A stretch of DNA of 64,000 bases from Edaphochlamys debaryana (taxonomy: Eukaryota > Chlorophyta > Chlorophyceae > Chlamydomonadales): contig JAEHOE010000023.1 of assembly GCA_016858145.1 (NCBI GenBank), positions 372,001-436,000 on the forward strand, given 5' to 3'. Shown here in pieces: positions 54,656-64,000 of this stretch. Positions within the stretch are counted from its first letter, which is position 1. Every line of letters begins with the position of its first letter. The notes beneath the pieces were generated by a model that ran no database searches, had not been told where the DNA came from, and saw nothing but the letters and a program-made list of their open reading frames with translations. Position numbers and translations under genes: made by a program.

Positions 54656-55766
54656 GGGGCAGGGGTAGTCGGGTAAGGGTACACCGTGCGGTGCAGGTGC
54701 AGGTGGTGGAGAGCTACCGTATGAGCGAGGGGCCTTCGCGAGGGGCTGAGGGAGGGAGGGCTCGTTGCGGGTTCTGACGCGCATATGGGCTGGTGGCGGG
54801 GTGGGCGGCCCGGTCTGAAGGTGCACAAGCTTAATGGTGCGGAGAAGCTGGAGGGCGGAAGGTCGGGCCTAGAGGAATGAGAGCCGTGGGGATTGAGCAG
54901 CGTCTACGTACACGTGCAGCTGACGGCTGGTTCGAAGAATGATGGATACCGATTGTCACGGTAGCACCTGGTTTTGCCCACCCGGCGGGCTTTTTGCCGG
55001 CCTATGCCAGGGCGAGCCGGCCTCCCCCCGAGGGGTCGCGTTTTGCGCAGGACGTCGCAGGAGTGGTACTGGGGGCGTAACATCTGAACTGTATGCATAC
55101 GGTACTCCAACTGACAGTACCTCGCGCGCAGGAGGCGTTTGAGTTTGAACTCGTATGGCGGGCTGCTTGGAAGGTGTCCTGGCCGTTCCTCGCGTGCTGG
55201 GTGCATGAGTGTGCGGACTGGGGCCACCGAGAAATGCGGGGCAAGCCCCGGTCTGTTGAGTGCAACGTCCAAGCGCCCTTTGTGCCGAAGTGCACATCTC
55301 CCAGCTGTTCTCAGTAAGCACATCCCTAGGATGAAGGGTCAGAAGGGACACTGACGGAGGAGCAAAGGGGCATCAGCACCTCAGCAATATGTGCGCCTGG
55401 GGAGCCTCACCCCGTCCACCCCTTCCCTCAACATGCGCTCTACGTGCTGGGGTATTCCTGGGCGGGACTGCTTTGCTCGTTGCTTCTATACCCTGTCGCA
55501 TCCGGCTGGTGGGCCAGACCCGGCTAGTTGCACGTTGCATTGACCCCTTCCCTCCCCAGCCTGCCCTGGCTGGCGGAGGATCGGAGCGAGTGCTCTAGGC
55601 CCCCTTGGTTGCCCCGTCGCCCCCCCCTCTAGCAATTCATATGATACAGTAGCAATACATGCAGCTAATAGTTTGCTGCATAGGTGACTCTGGCACCAAG
55701 CCGCGAGACATCCCACTTTGCATACATGCACCGCTGAGGCAACAGACCTACCCAAATCCCTGAGAA
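54656..55766. other. Intergenic: SAL1 3' UTR and AAE14 promoter
   Basis: Both flanking genes read rightward. The interval is less GC-rich than the coding parts, with an AT-richer segment at about 55630-55690 (tatgatacagtagcaatacatg) roughly 100 bp before the AAE14 ATG, a reasonable place for the core promoter. Short open frames on both strands have no motifs. Confidence 0.55.
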
Positions 55767-58700
55767 ATGAGCGCCTCACTGCACCACATTTGCGCGCCGC
55801 TGCTGAGCATCGCGCAGCAGTCTCAGGAGCGTGCCATCTTCGTTGACGAGTGGGCTGCGACCAGCCCCAGCCATGGAGGTCCACCTCACCAGCCTGCATA
55901 CGCTAGCGCGACAGGCGTAGAGGTGGCGCGCCGCGTGGCGCTGCTGAGCCGGGCGCTGTCAACTTGCATCGGCATCGCGCCAGGCGACGTCGTGGTGCTG
56001 GTGGCCCACACGAGCGCAGCAATGCTGGAGACGCTGCTGGCTTCGCTCGACGCGGGGGCCATCGTGTGCCCCGTCAACTGGCGCTGGTCGGCAAGCGAGC
56101 TGGCGGAGGCCATCAGCCGCGTGTCGCCCAAGCTGGTCCTGTTCGATGGCGCCTGCGCCCCCTTGACCCTGGAGGCTGCCTCAGCCCTGTGGGCCGCTGC
56201 TACTGGCGCCAGTGCATCCCCTGGTGCCGGCCAACCCGTGCCCACGGCGCCCCCTCCTGGGCTCTGTCTCATCGACCACTGGCCTGGAGGCCTCGGCCCG
56301 TTCGGCAGCGACGCCGGCGCGCCACCCCTCACCACCAGCCGCCTGCTTTCCGCCTTCCCCGAGGGCCCACCTTCCTCCAACTCCGACCTCGGCCAGCCTG
56401 CCCTGCAGCTGCTCGCTCCGCCCTGCGGCACGGCCCTCCTCGTGTTCACATCGGGGACAACGGCCGCACCCAAGGGCGTCCAGCTCTCCCACTCCGCCTT
56501 TCACTCCCAGTCCATGGCCAAACTCGTACTGCTCTCCACCCGACCCGGCGACACCTACTTGCACCTGGCTCCGCTCTTCCACATCGGCGGCCTTTCGTCT
56601 GCCTTCGCAGCGCTCCTCGCCGGCGCCGTACAAGTCTTCGTACCGCGCTTCGAGGCCGAGGCGGCGCTGGCGGCCATGGTACGGCACCGCGTCACCAGCT
56701 TCATTGCCGTACCCACGATGCTGCAAGATCTGGCGGCGGTGGCGCTGTCGGGGGCCTCGGCCCCATCGGGGAGCACGGCTGCGGGGCCTTTTGTCGCAGG
56801 CGGAGGCGCAGGCAGCTGGTCCGGCGGCTTGGGGCCCGTGCGGAGCGTCACGCGTATCTTAGTGGGCGCTGGCGCGACGCCGCCTTCCCTGCAGGTGAGA
56901 GCTCTCTAATGCCGGGCTGAGCAGGACGCCAGGGCCAGAAGAGCTGAGGGCCGAGCCAGGGGGAGTGTAGAGCCTAGGCCTAGGCAGGCTGCCGCCTTGA
57001 CGAGCGGGCACAGCACAGCACGGCCTTGTAGTTGACCGAGCGAGGACAGCGGCGCCGCGCGGTCTCGCCGATGTGGGCGCACTGCGCAGGGCGAGGGGTT
57101 GGCATCAGCGAGGGGGCTAGCAGGCCGCGGACCAGCAAACTCCCGGCAGCGAGCTCACGGGGCAGAGCGTCCACTTGTGGGAGCAGGTCTTGGCGCAGGG
57201 GACAACCTGGGCAGCGGCGGATGCGGGCGAGGGCAAAGACATCAGGTGTGCAGGCCGACACCTGGACCCCTTGGCCTGCGCTAGGCGCAGTAGAGAGCGT
57301 CAGCGGCTCGCTGCAGCGGTCTGCGGCTGCTTCGACGCCTAGGGACGCCGCCAAGCCAAGCGAGAAGGCATTTCCGCGTGGCCAGGCAAAAAGGTCAGGT
57401 GCCTGAGCCGGTACCCCCGCCACGGGACTCGGCTAGACACGCGCGGGTACAGAGCGTGTGCCCCCGTCCGCGTTTTGGTGCAACCGCTGTGGCCGAGGCG
57501 CAGCTCAAGGCAGTTGAGGTGCAGTGCTCACGCGCCCGCAGCCCGCACGCCCCGCACTCGCCTTGAACTCGTCGGTCCAGAAGCTGTCCGGGAGGTTGAG
57601 GGCTCGCAGGGCGCTCACGCAGTCCTCGCCCACACCGCTGCCTCCCAAGGAATTTTGCGCTAGGCGACGCAAGAGCTGCTCATCCGCCAGCAGGTGGCAT
57701 AGCTTGGTGCCACCCTGCATAGCCAGCCTGGTCAAGCTATCAGTCGCTAGGCCAGGAGGCATTCCGTTCGCGTAGCCCTGCCTTCGCATCTCTGGGCCGG
57801 GCCTGACGCGAGGAGAGCGAAGCCTTGCAACAGGCAGTGTGTGTCGGGAGCAGCACGAGCCTAGGATGAATCCTGTGTATCGGCTGTGTGCTCCCACAGG
57901 AGGCTGTGGGGTGCGCCTTCCCCTGTGCCGAGCTGGTGTCGGCGTACGGCATGACGGAGGCCTGCTCGTCCATGACCTTCCGCCACCTCCGCCGGCCCGC
58001 CGCCGCGCCGCCAGCGGCGCCACCGTCGCCGGCGGAGCTCTGGGCGCCGCCGCCCCGGCCTTCCGCCGCCTCTGCTGCCGAGCGCGGTGCCTCCGACACT
58101 GTGGAAACGCTGCCGCCGGTCGAGGGGGCAGTGTGCGTTGGGCTGCCGGCGCCTGGGGTTCAGGTGGCGATCCTCGCCACCGAAGCCGAACACGAGTCAC
58201 CGGGCGCCGGCGCCAACGCCGGCGCCATCGTCGGCGACAGCGGCCGCAGCCGTGCCTGTGTCAGCAGCGGCGTTGGCGAGACTGCCGCTGGCGCTGCCGG
58301 CGCGGTGCGGTGGTGCGGGCCGCTACAGCTCGGCGAGGTCGTGACGCGGGGCCCTCACGTGATGGTCGGTTACTGGCGCGACCCGGCAGCTACGCAGCAG
58401 GTGCGGTTGGGGCCTAGGCGCGTGTACTGAGGCCTCAGGCCTGAGGCAGGGGCGCCCTGGCGGCAGGCGAGAACAACCTCCACCGGGCTGTGCAGTTGCC
58501 TGGGCGCAGTAGGCGCGCACTTCATGAGGATATCTCCCTGCATCAAAAGCGCACGCACGGACTCACGGTCGCCCAGTCCAGCAGTCCCCTGGCCGGGCTT
58601 GCCCGCTTCTCGCCCACCCCACTTCCCCCCATACGCCATGTGCCCTCAGCCCTGCCCCTTCTCACCTACCTGTCTGTTCTGCATACCCCAGGTGTGCCCC

Positions 58701-59941
58701 CAACACCCTTTGCCATGCTCTTCATCCTCAAACCCCAACGCCCCCCGCCAGGCCCTGCTGCCCGGCGGCTGGCTGCGCACCGGTGACCTGGGCCTCCTGG
58801 CTCCGGGCGGTAGCCTGTGGCTGCTGGGGCGCGCCAAGGACATGGTCAAGAGCGGGGGCGAGAACGTGTTCGCGCCGCATGTGGGTCGGGGGAGATGGGG
58901 TGGGGCAGGGTGGGGTGGTATGGGTTCGCGCTCGAGGGCGTCCCGAGTTTAGCGTTTGGGTGAATGGGCGGGTGGGAGGCTGAAGGGTGGCGTGTGGGGT
59001 ATACGATTTGTGTTGCAAGAGTGGGTTCGAGTGGGGCGCGGTTGCTGTCGGGATGGGTCGTGCTTTCTGCTTGTGGCGTAGCAGGCAGGGTGTCTGGGAT
59101 TGCAGCAGGCAGGGCTGCTGGACACACAGCACCAGGGCATCCCAAGGTGGCAACCGCCCTCCCCGTCTTGTGATTGGCTCCACACAGGTGGAGGCCGCGC
59201 TCCTGCAGCACCCGGCCGTGGCGGCGGCGGCAGTGGTGGGGCTGCCACACGAGCGGCTGGGCGAGCAGGTGGGCGGCGCAGGCCCCGGCCCTGAGGGCGT
59301 TGGCCTCAGCCTCAGTGCGCATTTTTAAGGCTCGACAGCCAGCCCTCTCGCCGAGGGGCACTGAGCTCAAGTTGGGCGGTCGGGCGGATTGCATTCGCTT
59401 CGGAGAGTTGCTGGCAGCATACACTCTCGAGACAAAGCGCCCGCGCCCTGCACCTCCTCCACCCCCCATCTCCCCTGTCGCCAACAGGTGGCTGCCCTCG
59501 TGGTACTCCGGCCCGGCTGGGCCTTTCGGGGGCCCTGCCTCCCGCAAGACCCCAACACCACGCCATTCGGTAGGCAGGATGCCCACAGTTTGTGCGTAGC
59601 TTGCGACCCACGCCCTTCGCCAGAACCAAGCGACCATCGCTTCGTTAATACTGCTAAACCCGCCATACGTCCCCTCCTCGCCCGTCTCAGCCTCTACCTC
59701 ACCAGCCAGCGACCCCGGGCGGGAGACGTCCGGCGAGGAGCTGCGGGAGCACTGCCGCGCGGTGGGGCTGGCGGGCTTCCGCCTGCCTCGCTTCGTCGCC
59801 GCAACGCACGGGCCGCTGCCGGCGACGGCCTCGGGCAAGGTGGCCAAGGCCCGGGTGCGGGCTGCGCTGGAGGAGGCCGCAAGGGGCGCGGCGGCGCAGG
59901 GGCAGGGGCTGCAGGGCGGGCTTCCGCGCAGCCGGCTGTAG
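55767..59941 (+). CDS. AAE14: O-succinylbenzoyl-CoA ligase (AAE14/MenE), phylloquinone biosynthesis
   Basis: Activates o-succinylbenzoate with ATP and CoA on the way to phylloquinone, the photosystem I quinone. Six exons give about 718 aa: 55767-56894, 57900-58400, 58752-58880, 59188-59268, 59488-59569, 59706-59941. The start is ATG 55767. Acyl-adenylate motifs in order: LLVFTSGTTAAPKGV (phosphate loop), HLAPLFHIGGLSSAF, SAYGMTEACSS (about 390-399), WLRTGDLG (Asp555), KDMVKSGGENVF and the C-terminal TASGKVAKARVRAAL with the adenylation lysine. VNWRWS, HSQSMAK and LREHCRAVGLAGFRLPRF match plant AAE14 specifically, not other acyl ligases. The plant enzyme is about 560 aa; the extra length is Ala/Gly/Ser inserts, mainly before the phosphate loop and in exon 57900-58400. 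The protein ends in SRL, a PTS1-type peroxisomal signal. Intron 1 is 1005 nt and may hold a nested gene. Confidence 0.95.
56980..57789 (-). CDS. Candidate two-exon gene nested antisense in AAE14 intron 1
   Basis: Exon 57562-57789 starts with ATG and is open for 76 codons to AAG|GCGAGT, a GC donor like others in this window. Exon 56980-57402 begins after ggctcag and is open for 140 codons to TAG. Together they give about 216 aa lying wholly inside AAE14 intron 1. The first part is a compact mixed-composition segment (LTRLAMQGGTKLCHLLADEQ; CVSALRALNLPDSFW). The second is Cys-containing (RRCPGCPLR; CAHIGETARRRC; VLCC), which might bind metal. Codon third positions are less G/C-biased than in neighbours. 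No family is recognised, and a chance open frame in a GC-rich intron remains possible. Confidence 0.42.
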
Positions 59942-62399
59942 GCTTGTCCCGGGTACCCAGGTACACTTTGGGGTCAGGGTTTGGAGGCGGGGCGTTGTGC
60001 GGAAGCGGGGACCGACCGCACGGGTACCCAGGCTCTTCTAAGTACAGGGCAGTGCGCGCGTCGCTCTCAGCTGCATACATACGTAGTGCCGTGCTGTGCG
60101 TGTATGTATTTGGCATGGTAGGGGGCAGGGGATGCTGCTGGGCTGCGTGGTGCTGCTTCGGGAGCATTGTGGTCTTGGACAAGAGGAGTAGTTGGCGCCT
60201 GCTCAGGCATGAGACCAGCGGTATGTGTTGGTGATGAAGCTAGCTAAGCCCCGGACGTGCACACACATGAAGCTGGCGTAGTAGGGGGCTCAAAGCAGGA
60301 GTACGGCGCAAGCGGGTGCATGAGTAGTTTGGGTACTTGGCCGCTGCCTGGATGCGTGCACCAGCCCCAGAGGCGGTGGCGGGAGGTGAGGGGTGCGCGG
60401 CAAGCGGCAGGAAGCGAGGGTCCCCACGCCGCCGTGAGCCTACCGCAACTTGCATGCTGTGAAGAGCCGCTGTGTGCCACCGGGCGCAACGCCGAGGTCA
60501 ACCACATGGCGCACAAGTGGATTCGCCGTGTTGGCCATATTACATCAGGGAGCAGAACGCAACTTGGAACCCCAAATGTAATGCTTGTTATTGGACACTG
60601 TCCCCCGAAACGGGCACCCCGCACCCACATAGATGAATCTTGGCGAGTAGACTCCAGATGAATTTGACTTCGCCAGAAACCTCTTCCAAAGCCGCCGCCG
60701 CCGCCGGAACTAGCGCAACCGACGGGGCCGGCGTACATTTCACGCTGGCGGCAACGCCAAACACCCCGCACACAATACAAGGGAGCAGCAGATCAGGAGC
60801 AGTATGTACTCATAGGGGGGCGGTCGAGTCAACGCCCGAGGGAAAGGGTACCCCCGGGCGTCCTGAGACCCGACGCTCCAACCGCGCCCCCCAGGCGACC
60901 AGAAAAAAATGTTCCGTCTCAGGGCATCGCACAACCAGTCCAGTGCGCTCAGCCGCCGCGCCGGGCGGACCGCCGGCGGCCGGGCCGGGGCTGCGGCACT
61001 CATGGCGTCCCAACCTAGATCGGTGCTTCGCCAAACGGCCCACCCGGGCACAGCGAAGGATACTGCACGACTTAACGCTCCTGCGAACTAAAAGCCGCTG
61101 GCCACGGGCCTCGGCACATGGAGACCAACCCGCCCATCACCGCCGCCAGAGCAGCACAAGGCACCGAGGCATTCACACATCCCTTGCTTCCCGTTCCCAC
61201 AAATAGCGCCAAAGCGCCCAATACCGCATTCCTCGCCTCCAGGGCCTGGGCATGCGCCGAGCCATGACGCTCGCGTCAGCAGGTTCAAACAGACGCGGAT
61301 TCAGCGCCCCACAGCACACACAGGAAAGGGACCGCCAAGTGCCCGTTGCACGTTTGAGCCGTAGAAGTGACGCCCGCATACGTGGTAAATCTGGAGAGCG
61401 AGCGGCCCCTAGTAGACCGCGTTAAGCAAACCCCTTCTCTTCATCAGTTACTACAAATGCAACGAGCGGCCACACGTCCGCAAGAAGGATCAGCCGCAGC
61501 TTTCCGCCAGTCCTAGACCACGCCGTCCCGATCCCGCGGACTTGCCACTCAATGGTCTCCACGGCAAAGGCAAACCCCACAGGGATAGACCTCCCACCTG
61601 TGTATCCATATCCGCTAAGAAAGGCGCGCAATACCATATTCCGTATCTCAAGGGCGGCACGAAATGGGGATGAGAGCTTCGCCGAGCCAAACCATGGGTT
61701 TGGAACCTGCTAGCTCCTTATCTGGTGGTGCAAAGTCGGGCGCTTTGGGGGCCCTGTGTTTGTTCCCGTTAGCAGATTAGTGATCGTAAAACCTGGGCAA
61801 ACGCCGGCCATGAAGAAGAATGCCCAACAGTCAGTAGCAGTCTCCGTCCCGCGTCAACGGTTGGAAACCCTCCTCGCCCCCACAAAGCTCCCCGCCACCA
61901 GCCCAACGGCGGCACGCAACCCGTTCCCCACCCGTCTTCAACCCAATAATCCCAAAAGCGGAGCCCACGCGTCGCGGCCCAACCCAGGGCCCGCCCCCGC
62001 CCGTGCCATCCCACCAACCACCGCCCATCCGTAGAATCAGTCTCATCCTCGCACGCCCGCGTCGCTGGGCGCTCGGCCCTCGAACGGGTAAAAACACGAC
62101 CCCACCGAGCCGCGTCGTCGCCATCGCAATACGGCATGCACCACGCCCCGCCGCCCGCACCGGCGCACCGCAGCGCCACTGCCCTTGTCCCCGCCCGGCC
62201 CATGCCCCGGCTCGGGCTCACCCGCCCATGCTTTTTCTCACCAGCCATATGCTGTGTTGCTCACGGCACCTGCTTGCGGCGCCGCTGCACCCGGCCCAGC
62301 TTGCTTGCTTCTCCCACGCACGCCACCTCGGCTTGCCAGCCGCATCCTTGCCGCATCCTTATCGCATCCTAATCAATCTCCGCTGCCCCGCCCGGCCGC
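59942..62399. other. 2.5-kb interval between AAE14 and the right-edge gene
   Basis: This holds the AAE14 3' UTR and the 3' UTR of the right-edge gene. Apart from the small candidate frame at 60740-61003, open frames are short, occur on both strands and have no motif. The stretch 60500-61800 is closer to balanced composition than the coding blocks. I see nothing else nameable. Confidence 0.5.
60740..61003 (-). CDS. Small open frame with a C-terminal membrane segment (hypothetical)
   Basis: ATG at 61003 opens 87 codons to TGA. The first ~35 residues are Ala/Pro/Arg-rich then amphipathic (LSALDWLCDALRRNIFFW). The end carries a single hydrophobic span (YEYILLLICCSLVLCAGCLAL) three residues before the stop, which is the layout of a tail-anchored protein. 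No splice or homology support, and it may be chance. Confidence 0.28.
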   Translation of the reverse strand: MSAAAPARPPAVRPARRLSALDWLCDALRRNIFFWSPGGRGWSVGSQDARGYPFPRALTRPPPYEYILLLICCSLVLCAGCLALPPA

Positions 62400-63998
62400 T
62401 TAGCTGCTGACCGACAGCAGCTGCGCGAGCAGCTGCGACAGCGACGACACGAGCTGCTCCTTGTTGACGCCCTGGTCCTGCAGCCTGGCCACCAGGTCCT
62501 GCAGGTAGGCCTGGTCCACGCCCGCGGCTCCGCCGTTGCCGCCACCGCTTGCCACGGCAACCGCCGCGGCGCTGCCGGGCGCGGTCGCGGCCACGGCCGC
62601 CCTCAGCATCACGGCCTCCAGGCCCGCCGAGCCGTCGGCGTGCGCCGGCCGCGGCGGCGAGCCGGCGGCCTGCTGCAGCAGCGCCTGCTGGTGGTGGTGG
62701 TGCGCCTCGGCCTCAGCGCCCAGGGCGGAGCGGGGCGAGGGCGGCGTGCGGCTGCCCGAGTGCGTGGGCGAGGCCGCCGCGTCCACCAGCGTCGGCGACA
62801 CCACGCGGCCGCTGTTCGAGTGCACGCTGCCGCTGTTGCTGCGGCGGGGCGCGGGCACCGACAGCGCACCCGAGGCCAGGGCCGAGTTAACCAGCGGCAG
62901 CAGCGACTCGAAGCCGGCGAAGTCCTTGGACGTGAGGATGGGCATGGGGCTGGGGTTGCCGGAGTCGGACGGCCGCGGTGGCGCGTGCGGCTGCGGCACA
63001 CCCGGGTAGTTGGTCCCGGGGTCCGACAGCCGCGGCGGCGCCTGCTGCGACTCGTAGCCCACCGGCCCGCTGCTGGGATGCTGCGCGCCCATGTGGCCCC
63101 CTTGCCCGTGCCCGTGCTGGTTGACGCGCTGCAGCTGCACCAGGGAATCGCTCTCCACCGAGTTCATCGACAGGTGGTTGCGGTCCGAGCTGGGCAGGCC
63201 GCCGCTGCCCATGGAGCGCGAGTGCGACAGCGCGCGGTCGTGCATGGCGGCGGCGCTGGCGCTGGCGGGGTCGCGGTGAGAGTAGGCCCGGTCCATGGCG
63301 GCCTGGGCGGCGTTGCTGTGGAGGGGGGAGCCGGCGCCGCTGGCCGCCATCTCGCGAGAGAAGGCGCGCTCCATGGCGGCGGCGGCGGCGGTGGCGGAGG
63401 AGTAGGCGCTGGCGGCGGCAGCGGCGGCCGCCATCGGGTCCGAGCCGAGCTCTGACGACAGCGCGCGCTGCATCGCGGCGGCGTGCATCTGGCCGCTGAG
63501 CTCGCTCGAGAGCGCGCGGTGCATGCTGTTCTGAACAGACATGGACAGCAGCATGTTGGCGTGGTCCGCGACGCCCGTCAGCGAGGGCCGGTTGCTGCCC
63601 ATGCCGCCGCCCATGGCCGCCAAGCTGAGATGTGGGTCGGCGAGGCCGTTGAGCGAGGTGCGGGCGCCTAGCATATGGCTGGCGTCGTGCATGCCGCCGG
63701 GCAGCCCCGACATGGACGCGCGGCCCATCATCATGCCGTTGTGGTCCGACATGCCGGACATGGAGGCGCGCGCCAGCATGCCGCTGGGGTCTTGAAGGCC
63801 CGACAGCGAGGCCCGTGCCGCCATGAGCTCCATGTTACTCATCTGCTGGGGCAGGCCGTTGACCGACTGGCGGGCCGAGCCGGGCATGAGGCCGTCTGGG
63901 AGGCCGTTGAGCGAGGGCCGGCCCGAGGGCGGCAGGGGCCGCTGGAGCGCCTGCTGCAGCGCGCACTGCAGGTCCACCACGCCCGGCATGGGGGGCAT
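62400..63998 (-). CDS. Repeat-rich, phosphosite-like protein of unknown function (right edge)
   Basis: A single open frame of 532 codons from an ATG at 63998 to TAG; the window ends two bases upstream, so this may be an internal Met of a larger gene. Residues 27-143 hold seven units built on R-x-S-(L/M/V)-(N/S/T)-G at residues 27, 43, 62, 77, 93, 113 and 137. Residues about 160-270 hold five units of the type (H/Q/E/D)RA(L/F/Y)S. These Arg-directed serines look like kinase or 14-3-3 sites. Later come Ser/Pro-rich stretches (SGSRTPPSPRS), a His/Gln run (HHHHQQALLQQ) and a helical C-terminus (VDQAYLQDLVARLQDQ; LVSSLSQLLAQLLS) that may oligomerise. No catalytic domain is visible in this part. 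Confidence 0.72.
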   Translation of the reverse strand: MPPMPGVVDLQCALQQALQRPLPPSGRPSLNGLPDGLMPGSARQSVNGLPQQMSNMELMAARASLSGLQDPSGMLARASMSGMSDHNGMMMGRASMSGLPGGMHDASHMLGARTSLNGLADPHLSLAAMGGGMGSNRPSLTGVADHANMLLSMSVQNSMHRALSSELSGQMHAAAMQRALSSELGSDPMAAAAAAASAYSSATAAAAAMERAFSREMAASGAGSPLHSNAAQAAMDRAYSHRDPASASAAAMHDRALSHSRSMGSGGLPSSDRNHLSMNSVESDSLVQLQRVNQHGHGQGGHMGAQHPSSGPVGYESQQAPPRLSDPGTNYPGVPQPHAPPRPSDSGNPSPMPILTSKDFAGFESLLPLVNSALASGALSVPAPRRSNSGSVHSNSGRVVSPTLVDAAASPTHSGSRTPPSPRSALGAEAEAHHHHQQALLQQAAGSPPRPAHADGSAGLEAVMLRAAVAATAPGSAAAVAVASGGGNGGAAGVDQAYLQDLVARLQDQGVNKEQLVSSLSQLLAQLLSVSS

Positions 63999-64000
63999 GG

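Noticed and set aside
54920..54945. ggttcgaag motif resembling a tRNA T arm
   Set aside because: No acceptor stem or anticodon arm at the right spacing.
57505..58200. Continuous minus-strand frame running across AAE14 exon 2
   Set aside because: The part over 57900-58200 is Arg/Pro-rich complement of a well-supported AAE14 exon. Only the intron-internal part with its own ATG was kept as a candidate.
61220..61300. ggttcaaac motif resembling a tRNA B box
   Set aside because: No matching A box, acceptor stem or cloverleaf could be drawn around it.
1..64000. CRISPR arrays, integrons, bacterial operons
   Set aside because: The window is intron-rich eukaryotic nuclear DNA; the tandem repeats seen are microsatellites or minisatellites without regular spacers.

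Overview
The window looks like nuclear DNA of a chlorophyte green alga, most likely a chlamydomonadalean or volvocine relative. It is strongly GC-rich and its genes carry many short introns, with donors mostly of the form GTG(A/C/G)G and C-rich tracts before AG. The genes encode plant/algal proteins: an O-succinylbenzoyl-CoA ligase for phylloquinone, an RbcX Rubisco chaperone, a SAL1-type nucleotidase, a CRT/CLT-like plastid transporter, a UBP26-type deubiquitinase, a TKL kinase and a class III cyclase. Low-complexity Ala/Gly/Ser/Pro inserts are common. I saw no prokaryotic operons, CRISPR arrays, rRNA or convincing tRNA genes. Exon models were built by hand from homology, splice sites and codon phase. 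Every exon junction I propose keeps the reading frame.

Layout. 105-2909 (-): SnRK1-activating/CaMKK-like kinase, 3' end outside the window. 2910-7317: mostly unassigned, with a duplicated segment. 7318-15927 (-): 22-exon TKL-like kinase. 15928-17306: unassigned. 17307-21760 (-): zinc-finger/UBA/PUB protein. 23060-28955 (-): PAS-linked class III nucleotide cyclase. 30745-39908 (-): UBP26/USP48-like deubiquitinase, 19 exons. 40302-43538 (+): coiled-coil protein of unknown function. 44099-45849 (+): RbcX. 48741-51627 (-): CRT-like transporter. 51873-54655 (+): SAL1-like phosphatase. 55767-59941 (+): AAE14/MenE, with a possible nested antisense gene in intron 1. 62400-63998 (-): repeat-rich protein at the right edge.

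Two gene pairs are head to head and probably share promoters: UBP26 with the coiled-coil gene (393 bp apart), and the CRT-like transporter with SAL1 (245 bp apart). The second pair joins two functions tied in plants to plastid sulfur, thiol and redox balance. RbcX, AAE14, SAL1 and the transporter give the right half a plastid/peroxisome theme. The left half is signalling and ubiquitin: two kinases, a cyclase, a probable p97-cofactor-type PUB protein and a deubiquitinase.

The most notable observations are: five recurrent GC-AG introns; a near-perfect hairpin inside a kinase intron; a candidate two-exon gene nested antisense in AAE14; a duplicated cleavage-like module in the RbcX transit peptide; a cyclase with unusual purine-selecting residues; and a peroxisomal-type SRL terminus on the phylloquinone enzyme.
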